Assembly (NCBI GenBank): GCA_021604605.1
Contig: BQJH01000132.1
Coordinates: 1-8,053 of the forward strand
Length of the DNA: 8,053 nucleotides
Reading direction: 5' to 3'
Origin: Hyphococcus sp.
Lineage (GTDB): Bacteria > Pseudomonadota > Alphaproteobacteria > Caulobacterales > Parvularculaceae
The notes below the pieces were generated by a model that was not told the origin of the DNA, did no database searches, and saw nothing but the letters and a program-made list of their open reading frames with translations. Positions 5,429 to 8,053 of this stretch are shown one piece after another (position 1 is the stretch's first letter; each line of letters opens with the position of its first letter). A program made the position numbers and the translations under genes.

Positions 5429-6505
5429 TTATGCGCTACCATGTAAGGGTTCAACCCATGCGCCATGATGATGAGCTCTTGCAAGCCGTGTTTTTTCACC
5501 GCGTTTTCCAACGTTGGGCCACATCTCCAGATCAAGGAAGAATTGCAACCCTTGATCGGTTTCTTCCATCTCAAAGCTTAATCGCGCCACAGGCGCTTCT
5601 TTGGTTGCTAAATCTGCCAGTGTGGCGAAAACATTATCGAGTTGCGCGCGCTCGGAACGGTTCAAATACACTCCAAAGACTGAGTGGTAAACTACTGTTG
5701 TTACACCGGGTTTTGGACTGGGCGCTGCGTTCTTCAGCCAATCAACAGCATTGGCTTGTTCAATCGCGATCGGCGCGGCCGCCGCCTGCTTTACAGCCTC
5801 ATTGAACAGCGCCCGCCGCGCCCTGTCCTCTGGCCAAATATAAGAATTGGCGATCAATAATTGCTCAGCATCTTCCAGATTCATTGGATTGAGATCACAC
5901 CCTCGACGTCCGGCCACAGGAATTGTAGGCGCCAAATCTGGCGGGCTTCCACGCCACTCAGCGGTAATCACCGGCCCTTTTTCACCCCATTCAAAGGCGC
6001 CGAAATCAAATCGAAACTGATCCCAGGCGAGCAACAATCCCCCGCTTGCCCCAAGCTCAAATAACTCAAGCGGCTTTTGGGTTTGCTCAAAAATTTTGGA
6101 GAACCCAAGCAACAACGCCGCAGCACGTTTGACTTCATTCGTTTGCGGCGTGTTGCTGACAAAATAGTCAAACATTTCTCGCTCAAGCACAACGACTTTT
6201 GAAATCGCCGGGCGCAACATCGCCAGGTCGGCGTCCCTTGGCGTTCGCTCGTATAATTGAGCGAGATCATCCTCGACCCGACCGCTTAAGTGTAACCAGT
6301 GAAGCGCCCCCGCGATGCGCAAAGCCAAGGCGCCTTTATCAGGATCACCGACAAAATCTTTGACAACGTCATAAAGCGCTCCACGCGCTTCTATTTCATC
6401 AGCGCAGGCGGTGATGATCGCTGCTGTGAATTCTGCATTACGGGATGAACAAAACGTGCTTTGACGCCGAAAAGCCTCAACAATTTCCTGATCACGTTTG
6501 CTCAT
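5429..6505 (-). CDS. DUF2332 domain-containing protein, function unknown
   Basis: I recognise the 358-residue product as a member of the uncharacterised DUF2332 family. It fills the whole protein. Landmarks are LELFELGASGGL (146-157), which resembles the glycine-rich SAM-binding loop of class I methyltransferases; RRGCDLNP (200-207); YIWPEDRARRALFNEA (222-237); VVYHSVFGVYL (271-281); and a late ARAHHHGAWVEPL (342-354). No signal peptide or membrane segment is seen, so it is probably cytoplasmic. I use ATG 6503-6505, 11 bases after the fabD stop; a TTG at 6518-6520 overlapping the fabD TGA is open but has no ribosome site, and neither start has a good one. It sits between fabD and fabG and is closely packed with both, so it is very likely cotranscribed. 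A methyltransferase-like role is a guess; no substrate can be named. Confidence 0.85.
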   Translation of the reverse strand: MSKRDQEIVEAFRRQSTFCSSRNAEFTAAIITACADEIEARGALYDVVKDFVGDPDKGALALRIAGALHWLHLSGRVEDDLAQLYERTPRDADLAMLRPAISKVVVLEREMFDYFVSNTPQTNEVKRAAALLLGFSKIFEQTQKPLELFELGASGGLLLAWDQFRFDFGAFEWGEKGPVITAEWRGSPPDLAPTIPVAGRRGCDLNPMNLEDAEQLLIANSYIWPEDRARRALFNEAVKQAAAAPIAIEQANAVDWLKNAAPSPKPGVTTVVYHSVFGVYLNRSERAQLDNVFATLADLATKEAPVARLSFEMEETDQGLQFFLDLEMWPNVGKRGEKTRLARAHHHGAWVEPLHGSA

Positions 6506-6516
6506 ACGGCCCGCAA

Positions 6517-7452
6517 TCAAAGTTTCGTAAATGCGTCGATTTCGTCAGGCCCGCCAACATTCGCCGTTGTTGCATCGCGATTAATCCGCCGGATCAAGCC
6601 GCTCAGCACTTTCCCGGCGCCCACTTCAATGAATGTATCAGCCCCTTGCGCTGTCATGTGATGGACACTTTCCGTCCACCGGACCCGGCCTGTCACCTGC
6701 TTGACGAGGAGATCGCGGAAAGCATCCGGGGTCTCAGCCTCGCGCGCCGTGACATTGGCAACCAATGCGGTAGCAGGCGGTTTGATCGAAACATCCGCCA
6801 GGGCCTCTGCCATTCTATCGGCCGCTGGCTTCATCAATGAAGAGTGAAACGGCGCTGAAACTGGCAGCAATTTCGTGAACTTAGCGCCGAATTCTTTGGC
6901 GCCGCCGCAAACCGCTTCGACCCGTTCTTTCTCACCTGAAATCACCACCTGGCCCGGCGCGTTGTCGTTGGCGATTTCACAAACACCATCGCCCGCCGCC
7001 GCATCAATGGCGTTCTGGGCGCCTTCCAGATCAACGCCAATTAATGCCGCCATGGCGCCTTTGCCAACCGGCACCGCCGCTTGCATCGCCTCACCGCGAA
7101 TACGCAATAACTTAGCCGTGTCAGAAAGGCTTATGGCGCCAGCCGCACAAAGCGCGGAATATTCTCCAAGAGAATGACCCGCAACAAACATCGCCGCCGA
7201 GAGGTCAGCGCCAGCCTCAGCTTCGAGAACGCGCATCGCAGCAATTGAATGCGCCATCAATGCCGGCTGCGTGTTGGCCGTCAGGGTCAATTCCTCAATT
7301 GGCCCTTCCCGCATCAGCGTGGAAAGCTTTTGGCCTAGCGCGTCATCAACTTCTTCAAAAACCTGTCGCGCTATTGGAAACGCGTCCGCCAGATCGGCCC
7401 CCATGCCCACTGCCTGACTGCCTTGTCCAGGAAATACAAATGCGCGCGCCAT
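6517..7452 (-). CDS. fabD: Malonyl-CoA:ACP transacylase
   Basis: Moves the malonyl group from coenzyme A to holo-AcpP, supplying the extender for FabF. The 311-residue product has the normal family length. It begins with FVFPGQGSQAVGMG (5-18; Gln11 in the oxyanion region), carries the nucleophile Ser94 in GHSLGEYSAL, Arg119 in the RIRGEAMQ segment (binding the malonyl carboxylate), the catalytic His203 in PVSAPFHSSLM, and ends with IEVGAGKVLSGLIRRI (275-290). ATG 7450-7452 is supported by GAGAAGG seven bases upstream. It is the first fatty-acid gene of the run; a 91-base gap separates it from the glycosyltransferase gene, leaving room for a promoter. Nothing suggests damage. Confidence 0.97.
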   Translation of the reverse strand: MARAFVFPGQGSQAVGMGADLADAFPIARQVFEEVDDALGQKLSTLMREGPIEELTLTANTQPALMAHSIAAMRVLEAEAGADLSAAMFVAGHSLGEYSALCAAGAISLSDTAKLLRIRGEAMQAAVPVGKGAMAALIGVDLEGAQNAIDAAAGDGVCEIANDNAPGQVVISGEKERVEAVCGGAKEFGAKFTKLLPVSAPFHSSLMKPAADRMAEALADVSIKPPATALVANVTAREAETPDAFRDLLVKQVTGRVRWTESVHHMTAQGADTFIEVGAGKVLSGLIRRINRDATTANVGGPDEIDAFTKL

Positions 7453-7480
7453 AATTTCGCCTTCTCGTTAGTTTTCTCTG

Positions 7481-7509
7481 ACTTTACAAATGAATACCCC
7501 GCACAGCAA
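7481..7509 (-). promoter_or_regulatory. Candidate promoter for the fabD operon
   Basis: On the minus strand TTGCTG (7504-7509) and TAAAGT (7481-7486) stand 17 bases apart; the second matches TATAAT at four of six positions. An overlapping alternative is TTGCTC with TATTCA, also 17 apart. Both lie in the 91-base gap before fabD, where an operon promoter is expected. No operator or terminator is clear in the gap. Confidence 0.3.
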
Positions 7510-7543
7510 AGGCGAGCAACAAAGATAGCGATATATGATCAGG

Positions 7544-8053
7544 CTATTTAAGCGCTCTTCGTAACCGCCTCGCTATCGATGCAAGGTTTCGCACGACCGG
7601 GGTTCGATCATGCCAGCGTAAATCTGCAATATCAGATCGCGAACTTCTTTGATCGCCAATTGGCGGATTAGCGGCATAGACCGCCAACTCAGGATGATCT
7701 TTTCGAAACCATGAATAAGCGCCGTCAACATGCATCGGCCCGCCTTTCGGGTCGCCGCCCGGCCGACGTCTCATCACCTCAAAGTATTCCACAATTTTTG
7801 TAATCGTGGATTTATTCACGCAAATAAAATGCGTTGTTTTCAACCCGGTAGTCGGGGGAACGTCAACAAATGCCCCCCCATCAAAAGCGGCGCCTTCATA
7901 TCCCCCATAAAAAACTGACCAGTCTTTTTGCTGCAAAGCCTCCAGAATGGCGGGCGCCCGCTCGGCAAAGTCAGAGGGAATCTCTAAATCATCTTCCAAA
8001 ATGGCAATCGGGCCTTCGCCGCGCTCAGCAGCATCGCGCAAGATGTTGAGATG
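7544..8053 (-). CDS. Glycosyltransferase family 25-like protein, C-terminal part (5' end outside window)
   Basis: The frame is open through the right edge (8053) and stops at TAG 7544-7546, leaving 169 residues. Family-25 features are the SH-LN-like beginning (HLNILRDAAERGEGP), the ILEDDLEI acidic motif with Glu20-Asp21-Asp22 of the visible part, expected to bind metal and nucleotide sugar, the THFICVNKSTI strand (about 74-84), HVDGAYSWFR (108-117) and a late QRSSRSDIADLRW (135-147). The C terminus is basic (RRLRRALK). Such enzymes often add sugars to lipopolysaccharide or other surface glycans; the actual donor and acceptor cannot be told. A TTG at 8039-8041 is not a true start, since upstream codons continue the motif. 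It lies upstream of fabD on the same strand and may or may not share its transcript. Confidence 0.78.
   Translation of the reverse strand, partial: HLNILRDAAERGEGPIAILEDDLEIPSDFAERAPAILEALQQKDWSVFYGGYEGAAFDGGAFVDVPPTTGLKTTHFICVNKSTITKIVEYFEVMRRRPGGDPKGGPMHVDGAYSWFRKDHPELAVYAANPPIGDQRSSRSDIADLRWHDRTPVVRNLASIARRLRRALK

Noticed and set aside
6503..6520. A TTG start for the DUF2332 gene overlapping the fabD stop.
   Set aside because: No ribosome site precedes it, and ATG five codons later is a more usual start. It cannot be fully excluded, since the ATG also lacks a strong site.
5431..6840. Plus-strand frames opposite the DUF2332 and fabD genes.
   Set aside because: They run antisense to well-supported genes and show basic, low-complexity composition typical of shadow frames.
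1..8053. tRNA or rRNA genes, CRISPR arrays, insertion sequences and long repeats.
   Set aside because: None was seen on either strand; the window is nearly filled by protein-coding genes.

Overview
The window reads as a piece of an alphaproteobacterial chromosome. Its core is a minus-strand run in the order fabD, a DUF2332 gene, fabG, acpP, fabF, mltG, yicC, gmk. The fabD-fabG-acpP-fabF-mltG-yicC-gmk order is familiar from Alphaproteobacteria, and the FabF and GreA proteins resemble that class. No genus or species can be named from the sequence alone, and I see no sign of phage, plasmid or insertion-sequence DNA.

Layout from left to right: the 3' end of greA (plus strand, 1-195) converges on gmk (guanylate kinase, minus strand). 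Going rightward and still on the minus strand come yicC (endoribonuclease family), mltG (endolytic murein transglycosylase), fabF (3-oxoacyl-ACP synthase II), acpP (acyl carrier protein), fabG (3-oxoacyl-ACP reductase), a DUF2332 gene of unknown function, fabD (malonyl-CoA:ACP transacylase), and the 3' part of a family-25-like glycosyltransferase gene that runs off the right edge. Transcription of the long run therefore goes from right to left, from fabD to gmk. Every stretch of more than about 150 bases is occupied by a gene; the largest gaps (fabG-acpP, acpP-fabF, mltG-fabF, fabD-glycosyltransferase) hold candidate promoters and hairpins.

How the genes work together: FabD loads malonyl groups onto AcpP, FabF condenses them onto the growing acyl chain and FabG reduces the 3-oxo product, so four core parts of type II fatty acid synthesis are here (no fabH, fabI, fabZ or accessory acc genes in the window). 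MltG cuts nascent peptidoglycan glycan strands, YicC is an RNase-family protein and Gmk makes GDP, so the operon ties membrane-lipid growth to wall growth and nucleotide supply.

The less ordinary points are the DUF2332 gene wedged between fabD and fabG; a previously easy-to-miss 17-codon reading frame with a Shine-Dalgarno sequence whose stop overlaps the mltG GTG start; a GTG/TAG overlap joining mltG to yicC; and two successive hairpins between acpP and fabF that could set their relative expression. I did not find a clear new multi-gene system: most of the window is core housekeeping.
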